This document shows, in pieces, positions 35,340 to 44,124 of a stretch of 64,000 nucleotides of DNA. The notes below the pieces were generated by a model, which ran no database searches, was not told where the DNA came from, and worked only from the letters and a program-made list of their open reading frames with translations. Where the stretch lies: positions 310,001 through 374,000 of the forward strand of contig CANLTZ010000002.1 in the NCBI GenBank assembly GCA_947494145.1. The letters are read 5' to 3'. This stretch comes from an uncultured Jannaschia sp. (GTDB lineage: Bacteria; Pseudomonadota; Alphaproteobacteria; Rhodobacterales; Rhodobacteraceae). The stretch's first letter is position 1. Each line of letters starts with the position of its first letter. Position numbers and translations under genes: made by a program.

Positions 35340-35549
35340 GGGTCTCGCATGTTCCTGACGCGAGGCTTCGCCTGCGCAAGAGACAGCCTATGCCGCTGTG
35401 CAAGGCGCGACAAGAGCGGCCTTTCGCCCATCGAAGGGCCGAAAAAGGCCGACACGGCAACACTTCCTTAAGGTCACGGTTCTACCCTGGAATCGCCATC
35501 TAGATGGTGTGTGACGATGTCGCTCACCCCGCGCGAGGAAGGGACCGGA

Positions 35550-36062
35550 ATGATGAACCTGTTCAGGCTATTTGCCTTGACGCTTGTCGTCACGCTTGGA
35601 TCCATCTTTACCACGCCCTTTGCGCAGGCCAATTCCGTGACGCGCTCCAGCTTCGGGCCTACCGGTGTCGCACGCGAGGCATCTGCTGGCCAATCGCTTG
35701 CCCTTGCAACGGCATATCGCCGTAATGACGGACGGGGTGCACTTCAATCCGATCGACGGCTACTTCGTGCGGCACAGGACCATGCCAACTGGATGGCCAG
35801 AAACGGTGTCATGTCCCATCAAGGGGACAAGGGCAGCAAGATGATCGACCGTATCCGCGCGACGGGCTACCGCGCCTGTTTCGCCGCGGAAAATGTTGCC
35901 ATGGGCCAGCGCTCCGACCGGCAGGTGATGCAATCTTGGATGGAATCGCCCGGACATCGCCGCAACATCCTGGATCGCCGTGCCGTCCAAGGCGCCGTCG
36001 CGACGGCTGTGGATGGTGCGGGGCAGACTTATTGGGTCATGCTTCTCGCCAAGCCTTGCTAA
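35550..36062 (+). CDS. Secreted CAP (SCP/PR1) domain protein (170 aa)
   Basis: A Sec signal peptide (about residues 1-28, NLFRLFALTLVVTLGSIFTT then PFAQA) is followed by a compact CAP domain with LRAAQDHANWMARNGVMSHQ, AENVAMG, the PGHRRNIL motif and WVMLLAKPC. The CAP-cavity histidines and glutamate (H in MSHQG, E in AEN, H in PGHR) are present. Bacterial CAP proteins bind lipids or act at the envelope; the role is unknown. The start at 35550 follows GAGGAAGGGA; ATG 35553 is equivalent. It lies alone on the plus strand between two catabolic units. Confidence 0.88.
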   Translation: MMNLFRLFALTLVVTLGSIFTTPFAQANSVTRSSFGPTGVAREASAGQSLALATAYRRNDGRGALQSDRRLLRAAQDHANWMARNGVMSHQGDKGSKMIDRIRATGYRACFAAENVAMGQRSDRQVMQSWMESPGHRRNILDRRAVQGAVATAVDGAGQTYWVMLLAKPC

Positions 36063-36069
36063 GGTCCGG

Positions 36070-37419
36070 TCAGACCGTATCCAGGTAAAGATCCAGACGC
36101 TCAGCGTCGGTCAATTCCTCAATATCGCGAAGTTCCTGCCGTTTCGTGCGCAACAGGTTTTCTCTCAGAACGTCAGGAAGCAGCCGTGGCGTCCATGGGT
36201 CGACCTCAAACCGCGCGATGGCGTCGGCCCAGCTTCCTGGAATGCGCGGCAGATTTTGGCCATAGGCATTGCCGATGATGGGGGCAGGGGCGTCTGCTTG
36301 ATCGTCGATACCCGCTAGGGCCGCGGCCAGGATGACGGCAAGGAGTAGATAGGGGTTCGCATCCCCACCTGAGATCCGATGCTCGATACGCCGCGCCGCC
36401 CCAGGTCCAGATGGAATGCGGATGGCCGCTGTGCGGTTTTCATGTGCCCAGGCAAGGCCGGTTGGCGCATGTGCGCCTGGCACCAACCGGTCATAGCTGT
36501 TCAGATGTGGGGCAAAGATCAGCGTAGAAGCGGGCGCTGCCGCCAGCAGACCCGCCACCGCTTGGCGCAACATGTCCGATCCGGCACGACTGCCATCGTC
36601 GAAGACATTGCGCCCCTCCCCGTCGAGGACCGAAAAATGGACGTGCATCCCGTTCCCAGCATAGTCCGGGTAGGGCTTCGCCATAAAACTGGCCGCGAAG
36701 CCATGTTTGCGGGCAAGGCCACGAAGGAGCAGCTTGAAAAACCACGCATCGTCGGCGGCCTTCAATGCATCGGGCTGGTGACTGATATCGATTTCGAACT
36801 GACCGATCCCCGCCTCGCTGATCGCTGTATTGGCCGGGATGTCCATGGCTTCGGCAGCGTCGTAGAGCTCTGTGAAGAAGCGGTCGAAAGCGTCGAGCTG
36901 GCGCATGGCCAAGGTCTCCGCCCCCGGACGCCGCTTGCCGGATCGGGGTGAGGCGGGCACGCGAAGCTGCCGGGTAGAATCGTCGATCAGATAGAACTCG
37001 ACTTCGGTCGCGACGACTGGTGTCAGACCGCGGGCGGCGTAGCGTGCCAACACATCGGACAAGGCGTGCCTCGGGTCGCCCTGAAACGCGCTCCCATCTT
37101 CGTGGAACATCCAAAGCGGTAGCAGGGCCGTGGGAGTCTCAAGCCAGGGCATCGGCAGAAAGCCCCGCTCCGTCGGCTTCAGGATGCCATCGGGGTCACC
37201 GGTCTCGAAGACCAGCGGGCTGTCTTCGATATCCTCGCCCCAGATATCGAGGTTCAGGACCGAGAAGGGGAAGCGCGTCCCCTCAACCTCCAACTTATGG
37301 GCAAAGCGACGGGGGATGCGTTTACCCCGGGCCTGTGCGTTCAAATCGCACGCCGCCGCGCGGACGGAATGGATATGGGGGTTCGCGTGCAACCAACCCG
37401 CCGGAGTGCCGTCGCTCAT
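36070..37419 (-). CDS. Second glutamine synthetase family ligase, PuuA-like (449 aa)
   Basis: Paralogue of the enzyme at 33290, only moderately similar. Active-site motifs are GIGQFEIDISHQPDALKAAD, FMAKPYPDYAGNGMHVHFS and NRTAAIRIPSGPGAARRIEH. It is the last gene of the ABC transporter operon; its ATG overlaps the permease stop. The pairing with an uptake system suggests it gamma-glutamylates the imported amine or amino acid directly on entry. The 3' end converges on the CAP gene 7 bp away. Confidence 0.9.
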   Translation of the reverse strand: MSDGTPAGWLHANPHIHSVRAAACDLNAQARGKRIPRRFAHKLEVEGTRFPFSVLNLDIWGEDIEDSPLVFETGDPDGILKPTERGFLPMPWLETPTALLPLWMFHEDGSAFQGDPRHALSDVLARYAARGLTPVVATEVEFYLIDDSTRQLRVPASPRSGKRRPGAETLAMRQLDAFDRFFTELYDAAEAMDIPANTAISEAGIGQFEIDISHQPDALKAADDAWFFKLLLRGLARKHGFAASFMAKPYPDYAGNGMHVHFSVLDGEGRNVFDDGSRAGSDMLRQAVAGLLAAAPASTLIFAPHLNSYDRLVPGAHAPTGLAWAHENRTAAIRIPSGPGAARRIEHRISGGDANPYLLLAVILAAALAGIDDQADAPAPIIGNAYGQNLPRIPGSWADAIARFEVDPWTPRLLPDVLRENLLRTKRQELRDIEELTDAERLDLYLDTV

Positions 37420-38219
37420 CGCATGATCTGCCCCAGAAGCCGCGGACGGCTGGGCGCCTGTGGCAAATGGCGGTTCAAGCGCCGGTTCACGGCGCCCATC
37501 ACCCCGATGATGACCAACGTCAGCGCGATGAAGTAAAGCGCTAGGATGGGGTAGGGCACGAAGGGGTTGAAGGTCTTGTCCGCGAAATAGTTGGCATAAT
37601 AGAGCGCGTCGCCCTTTTGTTGGCGCGCTGGAAAACCCGTGAAAAACACCAGTGTCGTAGCGTGAAACAGAAAGATCGCCTCGTTCGTATAGGCAGGCCA
37701 GGCCAGCCGCAGCATGGTCGGCCAGGTGATGCGACGAAACTTCGTCCAGCCGGTGATGCCATAGGCCTCGGCCGCTTCTTGGTCGCCTTTGGGCACGGTG
37801 CCGAGCGCGCCGTAGAAGATTTCACCGGAATAGGCGGCGGTGTTCAGAAACAGCACCACCAACGCCCCGGCCCAGGCCGATGACAACGGCTCCGCCCACG
37901 GCGCCACCTGTTTGAGCGATAGAAACAGGAAATAGGCGAAGAAGAACTGGATAAAGAGTGGCGAGCCACGGAAGACGAAGATGAACCATTCCGCCGGTTT
38001 GCGCGCAAAGGGGTTGGTCGATGCCTTGCCAAGGGCCAAGAGCGTTGCCAGCACGAAGCCGGTGACCAGCGCGATTATGCCGAAATAGACGTTCCAGATC
38101 ATGCCCGACCCGATCAACGTCACCTGCTGACACAGCGTGAAATCCGAGCGCGGCAGCAAGCGTTCGCCATATCCCAGCGACCGAAGGCCGTAATCCATGA
38201 CGGTCTGCCAGCAGGTCAT
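37416..38219 (-). CDS. Polar amino-acid ABC transporter permease (267 aa)
   Basis: A HisM/GltK-type inner-membrane permease with about five or six helices. The EAA loop that docks on the ATPase is QEAAEAYGITGWTKFRRITW. The start at 38219 overlaps the stop of the other permease gene (ATGA), so the two subunits are made together. An upstream in-frame extension of 48 codons lies inside the other permease gene and is rejected. Confidence 0.92.
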   Translation of the reverse strand: MTCWQTVMDYGLRSLGYGERLLPRSDFTLCQQVTLIGSGMIWNVYFGIIALVTGFVLATLLALGKASTNPFARKPAEWFIFVFRGSPLFIQFFFAYFLFLSLKQVAPWAEPLSSAWAGALVVLFLNTAAYSGEIFYGALGTVPKGDQEAAEAYGITGWTKFRRITWPTMLRLAWPAYTNEAIFLFHATTLVFFTGFPARQQKGDALYYANYFADKTFNPFVPYPILALYFIALTLVIIGVMGAVNRRLNRHLPQAPSRPRLLGQIMR

Positions 38220-39100
38220 GCCGCAGCCTTTCGCAGCTTTTCGCCGCCCGCCGTGGCCTGCCCATGCGAAAGCCGCGACGTCAGCCGCCCGATGACGATT
38301 TCGGAAACCCGCGTGAAGGCCAGATAGAAGATGAGCAGCGCCAGAAAGTACCACATCCGCCAATCGGGGTGCGGGTAGTCCGAGAATCGCGCCGTCTTGG
38401 CCGCACCCAATTCACGTGCCCAATAGACCACGTCTTCGACCCCTAGAAGGAACAGAAGCGGCGTGGCCTTGATCAGGATCATCCACAAATTGCCCAAACC
38501 CGGCAGTGCATAGAGCCACATCTGCGGCACCACGATCCGGCGAAAGGCCTGCCGGCGCGACATGCCGTAGGCCTCGGCGGTTTCGATCTGACTGCGCGGA
38601 ACGGCTTGCATGGCGCCGAACAGCACGTTGGCCGCAAAGGCCCCGAAGACGATGGCGAAGGTGAAGACGGCGGTGGCGAAGCCGTAAAGCTCATGCACCC
38701 ATTGCGGCGCCGTTCCAAGCGGCAGCTTGGCTTGGGGGCAGACGATGAAATCGGTGCCCTGGCGCACGGCGTCCGGCCAATCGGGGCAGAGCGCATGATG
38801 GCGCAGCCATTCCAAGCCCTGGTCGAGCGCGATGACGAAAAACAGAAAGAAGGCGATGTCCGGCACACCGCGCACCACGGCGATGTAACCCTTGCCAAGC
38901 CAACGTAGGGGCGGCAGCGCCGATCGCGCCGCGGTGGCCCCGGCAAAGCCGAAAGCCAGCGCCGCAGGGGCGGTTACGGCCAGCAGCATGAGGACGGTGC
39001 CAAAGGCATTGTAGAAGGCGAAATGCTTGCCCGTGGTCAGGTAGCAGGCCAGCCAGGTCAGCCCTTCCAGCGTATCGGGTTCCGCGCAGAAATCGAACAT
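38216..39100 (-). CDS. Polar amino-acid ABC transporter permease (294 aa)
   Basis: A HisQ-type permease with about six helices and the EAA loop IETAEAYGMSRRQAFRRIVV. A periplasmic insertion of about 40 residues (around WLRHHALCPDWPDAVRQGTD) lies between helices. It forms a heterodimer with the next permease. The gene starts 3 bp after an alpha/beta-hydrolase gene. Confidence 0.92.
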   Translation of the reverse strand: MFDFCAEPDTLEGLTWLACYLTTGKHFAFYNAFGTVLMLLAVTAPAALAFGFAGATAARSALPPLRWLGKGYIAVVRGVPDIAFFLFFVIALDQGLEWLRHHALCPDWPDAVRQGTDFIVCPQAKLPLGTAPQWVHELYGFATAVFTFAIVFGAFAANVLFGAMQAVPRSQIETAEAYGMSRRQAFRRIVVPQMWLYALPGLGNLWMILIKATPLLFLLGVEDVVYWARELGAAKTARFSDYPHPDWRMWYFLALLIFYLAFTRVSEIVIGRLTSRLSHGQATAGGEKLRKAAA

Positions 39101-39103
39101 GTC

Positions 39104-39919
39104 TCAGCCCGCCCCGAGATGTTTCAGGAGGGCCTGCGCCACGCGCTGCGGGTCTTCCAGTTGCGGCAGGTGCCCGAGGCCCGGCAGGGTGTGCATTTCC
39201 GTTCCAATAGCCTGGGCCAGTGCCGTCCCCCGCGCCAGCGGGATCCATGGATCGTCCTCTCCCCAAAGAACCGTGGCAGGACAGCGCAACGTCCCGTATT
39301 GATGCTCGACCTCGGCTGTGTAGGTTTCATCGGCCAGGGCGAATTGTGCGTAAAACGCATCGCGGCCCTGATCCGACAACCATGGCGCGATCAAGCGCGC
39401 GCGGTCATCTTCGACCAAGGGGCGGACCAGGGCGCCATCGATATAGGCGCCGACAAGGGCTGCGTGGATATGCGGCGGCAGTCCTGTGAACGCCTCGATG
39501 TGGTGACCCACGTGGTCGAAGAAGTCAGACCCCCAGGGGCGCATCGCGACCACGTTCATCAGCACCAGCGCGTTGTAGTCCTGCCCATGCAGCAGATGGG
39601 CCCGCAGGGTTACAGCGCCCCCGAAATCGTGTGCAATGACCCGGGGGGCCGCCAGGCTCCAATGGTCCAGCATCTCACCAAATACCTCTCCCTGAACATC
39701 GAGGGACGGGGCGCGGCGTGGCGCAAGGTCCGAATGGCCGAAGCCTGGCATGTCATACCAGTAGAGCGTGAAATGAGTGCTGAGGGCCGGTATGATGCGG
39801 TGCCACGCATAGGACGACCAGGGCCAGCCATGGGCCAAGACGAGGTCGGGGCCATGTCCCGTACGTCCGGCCGCAACGCGCCCGGCCGACGTCTCATGTT
39901 CTTCATCGAGGGTCCACAT
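39104..39919 (-). CDS. Alpha/beta hydrolase, haloacetate dehalogenase/epoxide hydrolase-like (271 aa)
   Basis: The oxyanion motif LAHGWPWSS and a nucleophile elbow with aspartate (D98 in AHDFGG) place it with haloalkane/haloacetate dehalogenases and epoxide hydrolases rather than serine esterases. The acid is likely in the WGEDDPWIP segment and the general base His in LGHLPQLEDP. It is embedded between the substrate-binding protein and permease genes of an ABC transporter, which is unusual and suggests it acts on the imported compound. Halide-stabilising residues cannot be judged by eye. Confidence 0.87.
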   Translation of the reverse strand: MWTLDEEHETSAGRVAAGRTGHGPDLVLAHGWPWSSYAWHRIIPALSTHFTLYWYDMPGFGHSDLAPRRAPSLDVQGEVFGEMLDHWSLAAPRVIAHDFGGAVTLRAHLLHGQDYNALVLMNVVAMRPWGSDFFDHVGHHIEAFTGLPPHIHAALVGAYIDGALVRPLVEDDRARLIAPWLSDQGRDAFYAQFALADETYTAEVEHQYGTLRCPATVLWGEDDPWIPLARGTALAQAIGTEMHTLPGLGHLPQLEDPQRVAQALLKHLGAG

Positions 39920-39976
39920 CCCGGACGCGTCCAGCTTTCGGGCCGGTGGCGGACGCGCCGCCCACGGCCCGATGCC

Positions 39977-40702
39977 TTATTCGTAAACCGTGGCGTCTTC
40001 GCCGAACCATTTGACGATCATCGCGTTGAGCGTGCCGTCTTCCTTCATGGAGGCGATGGCCGCGTCGAAGGCGGCTTGCAATTCGTCATCGGATTCCCGC
40101 AGGCCCATGCCCACGCCGCCGCCAAGCGGCACGTCGTCGCCGGCGAAGGTCAGCTCACCGCTCGATTCCTCGACTGTGGGGACAAGCGCGTCCCTGTCGG
40201 CAAAGACGGCATCGGCCTCACCGCTGCGCACGGCGGCGATGGTTTCGTCGTAGGTTGCGAATTCCAGCAGCGTCGCACCGGATTCGGCCACATGGCCTGC
40301 CTGGATGGTGTTTGTCTGGGCCGCGATCACGCCGCTTTCAATATCGGCGTCATCCGACAGGGCCACGTAGGCCGACGCGGCGGGAGGCGAGTAATTCTGG
40401 GTGAAGTCAATGACCTCGTCCCGTTCGGGTGTGATCGACATGCCAGCCATGATGGCGTCGTAATTGCCGCCCGTCAGGTTGGGGATGATCGAATCCCAGT
40501 CGTTGGTCACCCATTCGCAGGTCAGGTTGGCGCGGGCGCATAGCTCATTGCCGACTTCGATTTCGAAGCCGTCCAACTCACCCGCATCGTTGAGGAAGTT
40601 GTAAGGTGCATAAGCGCCTTCGGTGCCGATGCGCACGGTGTCCTGCGCCATTGCGCTGGTGGCCAGAACGGTCAGCAAGGCCGCTGTAAACAGTGGTTTC
40701 AT
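39977..40702 (-). CDS. Periplasmic substrate-binding protein, polar amino-acid type (241 aa)
   Basis: Signal peptide residues 1-19 (KPLFTAALLTVLATSAMA) then a type-II periplasmic binding fold of SBP family 3: RIGTEGAYAPYNFLNDAGEL, DGFEIEVGNELC, the ligand-carboxylate segment GMSITPERDEVIDFTQNY, and AVRSGEADAVFADRDAL. The Arg that clamps an alpha-amino-acid carboxylate is present in PERD. This argues for an amino-acid-like ligand (Lys/Arg/Orn type) rather than a plain polyamine. Confidence 0.92.
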   Translation of the reverse strand: MKPLFTAALLTVLATSAMAQDTVRIGTEGAYAPYNFLNDAGELDGFEIEVGNELCARANLTCEWVTNDWDSIIPNLTGGNYDAIMAGMSITPERDEVIDFTQNYSPPAASAYVALSDDADIESGVIAAQTNTIQAGHVAESGATLLEFATYDETIAAVRSGEADAVFADRDALVPTVEESSGELTFAGDDVPLGGGVGMGLRESDDELQAAFDAAIASMKEDGTLNAMIVKWFGEDATVYE

Positions 40703-40758
40703 TGAGTCTCTCCTGTTGATGGTTCGCCCTTTTGCGAGCGATTCCTGGTTGGATTCTA

Positions 40759-41589
40759 TTACGCGGCCGTTGCGGAAAGAAAACCGCGCAGCCGTTCGGA
40801 TTTCGGGGCGCCGAACAGGGCATCCGGGGCGCCCTCCTCTTCGATGCGCCCTTTGTGAAGGAAGATGACGTGGTCGCTTACGTCGGCGGCCAATTTCATA
40901 TCATGGGTCACGATGATCATGGTGCGGCCTTCATCGGCCAGGGATTTGATGACGCGCACGACTTCCTGTTCCAATTCGGGGTCCAGCGCGCTGGTGGGCT
41001 CATCAAAGAGCAGGGCCTTGGGCTCCATCGCCAAGGCGCGGGCGATGGCTGCGCGCTGTTGCTGGCCACCGGAAAGCTGGGCGGGCCAGACATCGCATTT
41101 GTCGCCAATGCCCACCTTGGCCAGATAATCCCGGGCCGCAGCTTCGGCCTGGGCCGCGTCGCGTTTGAGCACGTGGACCGGGGCCTCCATCACGTTCTGC
41201 AAAATCGTCATGTGCGACCAAAGGTTGAACGACTGGAACACCATCGACAGGTTCGTGCGGATCCGCGTGATCTGGGCTGCATCGGCGGGCCGGCGGGCAT
41301 GGCCGTTGCCCTTCCACTTCACGGCTTCGCCTTCGAACAGAATGTCGCCCTGCTGGCTGTCTTCAAGGAGGTTGGCGCAACGCAGGATGGTCGACTTGCC
41401 CGAACCGGATGAGCCGATCAGGGAAATGACGCTGCCACGTTGGGCAACCAGGTCGACGCCTTTGAGGACCTCTAAGGCGCCGTAGGCCTTGTGCAGGTCG
41501 CGGATTTCGATAACAGGGCTTTTTTCGGCGGTGGCGGCGTCCGGCACGGGCGGCCTCAGATTGCGGTCGTTCGCGCATCTACGCCGCAT
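40759..41589 (-). CDS. Polar amino-acid ABC transporter ATP-binding protein (276 aa)
   Basis: A HisP/GlnQ-type ATPase. Walker A is GSSGSGKST (59-67), the signature is LSGGQQQR, Walker B is ALLFDEPTSALDPE, and the H-loop is IIVTHDM. The start is uncertain: the conserved domain begins near IEIRDLHKAYG, so the first 20-25 residues may not be translated. First gene of the transporter operon, followed by the binding protein, hydrolase, two permeases and the GS-like ligase. Confidence 0.93.
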   Translation of the reverse strand: MRRRCANDRNLRPPVPDAATAEKSPVIEIRDLHKAYGALEVLKGVDLVAQRGSVISLIGSSGSGKSTILRCANLLEDSQQGDILFEGEAVKWKGNGHARRPADAAQITRIRTNLSMVFQSFNLWSHMTILQNVMEAPVHVLKRDAAQAEAAARDYLAKVGIGDKCDVWPAQLSGGQQQRAAIARALAMEPKALLFDEPTSALDPELEQEVVRVIKSLADEGRTMIIVTHDMKLAADVSDHVIFLHKGRIEEEGAPDALFGAPKSERLRGFLSATAA

Positions 41590-41630
41590 CCCGCAGGGAA
41601 ATGCAATGGGGCCGCTGCATCGCGGGCCGT

Positions 41631-42080
41631 CTACCCCGCGTTCTGGACCCGTTGCCGCGCCAAATTGCTGTCGCGGTCATTGATGCCCAAAAGGTTGGCA
41701 AGAAGGCGAAGCAGCGTGTCTTCCTCGTGGTCGCGTTCTCCATCGGCCAGCACCACGGCCCAAAGCGCCTCAATCACCGCCATGCGGTCTTCCAGCACGG
41801 TAGTATCCTTAATAGCACGCGTGAAGCGGACGGTATCCGGTGCCTCGGCCTCCAACGCTTCGGCCTGACTGCGAAGGGCGCGGGCCCCGGCGTCGTCCAG
41901 GCCGTAGCGGTGGGCCAGAATGCGGTCGATGCGTGCCACTTCTTCGGGGGCGTAATGCCCGTCGGATCGCGCGACGCGCACCATCAGCGCGGCCAGCGCC
42001 AAGCGGGCATCGGGTTCGGGCAAGCGTTCAGGTTCGGGCGCCGTCAATCGGCGGAGAAGGTCAGCAAACATGAGCGGCAT
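41631..42080 (-). CDS. TerB-like domain protein (149 aa)
   Basis: An all-helical cytoplasmic protein of the TerB/co-chaperone DjlA N-terminal fold. Typical repeats are LALAALMVRVARSDGHYAPE and IEALWAVVLADGERDHEEDT, which carry the acidic metal-binding pairs of the family (SDGHYAPEE and DGERDHEE). The start at 42080 follows GAAGGG 5 nt upstream; ATG 42071 is an alternative. No ter operon is present, so tellurite resistance is not implied. It lies between the transporter operon and a DUF1330 gene. Confidence 0.85.
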   Translation of the reverse strand: MPLMFADLLRRLTAPEPERLPEPDARLALAALMVRVARSDGHYAPEEVARIDRILAHRYGLDDAGARALRSQAEALEAEAPDTVRFTRAIKDTTVLEDRMAVIEALWAVVLADGERDHEEDTLLRLLANLLGINDRDSNLARQRVQNAG

Positions 42081-42093
42081 ATAGGCCCTTCGG

Positions 42094-42387
42094 TCAGCCG
42101 TCCCACCCCTCGGCGATGACAAGGTCGGATTCACTGATCCCTTGGCGCATTTTCAACGCCGCCTGGTAGCCCGGGCTGTCGTAGCAATCGCGCGCGGCCT
42201 GATAGCTGGGAAACTCGATCACCACGGTGCGCGGCTTGGCTTCGCCTTCCCGCACCTCCCGCGCGCCGCCGCGCACCAGGAACTTGCCCCCGAACTCCGC
42301 CAAGGGGGCGGCATTGGCCGCGCGATAGAGGTCGTATTTCTCCACATCGTCCACGCGCCCATGGGCGATCCAATATCCTTTTGCCAT
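42094..42387 (-). CDS. DUF1330 domain protein (97 aa)
   Basis: A small ferredoxin-like-fold protein of family DUF1330. The family pattern is clear in KGYWIAHGRVDDVEKYDLYR, then GGKFLVRGG and VVIEFPSYQAARDCYDSPGY. It has no signal peptide. Related dimeric alpha-beta barrel proteins include monooxygenases, but no activity is known for DUF1330. It follows rlmJ by 13 bp on the same strand. Confidence 0.9.
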   Translation of the reverse strand: MAKGYWIAHGRVDDVEKYDLYRAANAAPLAEFGGKFLVRGGAREVREGEAKPRTVVIEFPSYQAARDCYDSPGYQAALKMRQGISESDLVIAEGWDG

Positions 42388-42400
42388 TCGCTTTTCCCCT

Positions 42401-43174
42401 TCAGGTGATGATCTCTTCCAACCGCTGTGCTTCCCCGGCCAGACCCCAGGGCGGGTTCACGACCAGAAGGCCCGACCCCTCCATCCCGTGGCCTTCGCGG
42501 GCCGGGGCAAAGCGCGTCTCACTCACCAAAGCCTCGGGCAGAGCGTCTTGCAAGGCCTCGATCATGGGCCGGTGCCGCCGGTCGGGCAGAATAGGGTACC
42601 AGAGCATCAAAATGCCCACCCCCCATTTGCGGTGTAGCTTGGGCAGAAGCGCGGCTGCGCGGGCGTAATCATCGCGGATTTCCCAGGACGGGTCGATGAG
42701 CAGCACACCGCGCTGCGGCTTCGGTGGGGTCAGGGCGCGAACCATTTCCCAGCCGTCCCGGCGATGCACGCGGCAGCCCGGACGATCCGCCATCGCATCC
42801 GTCAGCGCGTCATGCTCAGTTGGGTGCAACTCGGCGATGTCCATCTTGTCGTCCTTACGCAGAAGATGGGCCCCAATCAGAGGGGACCCGGGATAGGCGG
42901 CATCCCCCCATATTGACCGCGTGGCTGCGATTGCCCGTAAATAGGGGTGTTCGGCAGCGAAGGCGTCTTGCAGCCGACCAATCCCCCGGGCAGCTTCCCC
43001 CGTCCGCTGCGCCTGGTCAGAGGCCAGATCATAAAGCCCCCGTCCCCCATGGGTTTCCAGGTAGCTCAAGGGTTTATCCTTGCGCGTCAGATAGTCCAGA
43101 ACCCAAGCAAGTAGGGCATGTTTATGAACGTCTGCCGCGTTTCCCGCGTGGTAGCCATGCTGGTAGGATAACAT
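42401..43174 (-). CDS. rlmJ: 23S rRNA (adenine2030-N6)-methyltransferase (257 aa)
   Basis: RlmJ methylates A2030 of 23S rRNA with SAM. The N-terminus MLSYQHGYHAGNAADVHKHA is diagnostic for the family. The motif IV catalytic segment is LIDPSWEI, a variant of the usual DPPYE, and the SAM region includes YLETHGGRGLYDL. Length is normal. The ATG at 43174 is the only family-consistent start. Confidence 0.93.
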   Translation of the reverse strand: MLSYQHGYHAGNAADVHKHALLAWVLDYLTRKDKPLSYLETHGGRGLYDLASDQAQRTGEAARGIGRLQDAFAAEHPYLRAIAATRSIWGDAAYPGSPLIGAHLLRKDDKMDIAELHPTEHDALTDAMADRPGCRVHRRDGWEMVRALTPPKPQRGVLLIDPSWEIRDDYARAAALLPKLHRKWGVGILMLWYPILPDRRHRPMIEALQDALPEALVSETRFAPAREGHGMEGSGLLVVNPPWGLAGEAQRLEEIIT

Positions 43175-43317
43175 GGGTCGCGGCTAGACTGCGCCTGACT
43201 GCGGTGCAAGCGCCACGAATCCGCTTTGTTTCCGAAGCCTGTGCGAAGAATCGACGTGTCACGGCATTTTTACGTGCTAGTTACTACGTTAACTCACAAC
43301 CCGACCGGATTCGCTTC

Positions 43318-44124
43318 ATGCTCCGACTGATTACCCTTCTTGCCGCCGTCACAGGCACCGCTGCCACCGCGCAGCAAACGGTCTCTACGGAAACACCGCT
43401 GGACCCGCCCGTCTTTTCCAGCCAGGGAAGCGGCCCTGCCATCGCCTTTACCCTGCGCGGCGGCGTCCAGACGGAGCCCTCCTACTTCGGCTCGAACTCC
43501 AACGACTTGAATCCCGATGTCGGGTTCGACCTGCACTATCTGCGCTTGGGTGGTTTTACCTTCGGCAACCCCGATCCGAACTTCATCCGCGAAGGGTTCA
43601 GCATTCGCCCATCTTTCCGCTTTATCGACGACCGGGACGAAGGCGACGGTTCCGAGCTTGAGGGCCTGGACGACATCGACACGTCGTTCGAACTGGGCCT
43701 TGGCGTCGCTTACACGACCCGCAATTGGGAAGTCTTCGGCAATGCGCGCTACGGCGTGGTGGGCCACGACGATTTCGTGGGTGAGATTGGCGCCGACCTC
43801 TTCGCGCGCCCCAATGGTCGCCTGCTTCTGCGCGGCGGGCCCCGGTTGTTCTTCGGCGATGATGGTTACGCATCAGAATATTTCGGCGTGACGTCCGGCG
43901 AAGCCGCCGTGTCCGATTTCAGTGCCTTCAGTGCTGACGGTGGATTGTTGTCTGCCGGTGTCGAAGTTGGTGCCACCTATCAATTCAACGACCGCTGGGG
44001 CATCGACGCCGCCGTGCGGTACGAACGGCTGACCGGCGACGCGGAAGACAGCCCGATTTCCATCGATGATGATCAGATCACCGCCCGGATCGGGATTACC
44101 CGTCGCTTCACGCTCGGTTTCTAA
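43318..44124 (+). CDS. MipA/OmpV-family outer-membrane protein (268 aa)
   Basis: A predicted beta-barrel with signal peptide (residues 1-18, MLRLITLLAAVTGTAATA). It shows the MipA/OmpV pattern FTLRGGVQTEPSYFGSNSND, alternating hydrophobic strands, and ends RIGITRRFTLGF with the C-terminal Phe needed for BAM assembly. MipA proteins scaffold murein hydrolases or act as porin-like channels; the role is unknown here. No good ribosome-binding site precedes ATG 43318. Its stop overlaps that of the converging phzF gene by 3 bp. Confidence 0.88.
   Translation: MLRLITLLAAVTGTAATAQQTVSTETPLDPPVFSSQGSGPAIAFTLRGGVQTEPSYFGSNSNDLNPDVGFDLHYLRLGGFTFGNPDPNFIREGFSIRPSFRFIDDRDEGDGSELEGLDDIDTSFELGLGVAYTTRNWEVFGNARYGVVGHDDFVGEIGADLFARPNGRLLLRGGPRLFFGDDGYASEYFGVTSGEAAVSDFSAFSADGGLLSAGVEVGATYQFNDRWGIDAAVRYERLTGDAEDSPISIDDDQITARIGITRRFTLGF

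Noticed and set aside
41631-42080. TerB-like gene as evidence for tellurite resistance
   Set aside because: No terZ/A/C/D/E genes are nearby; solitary TerB-fold proteins are common and of other function.
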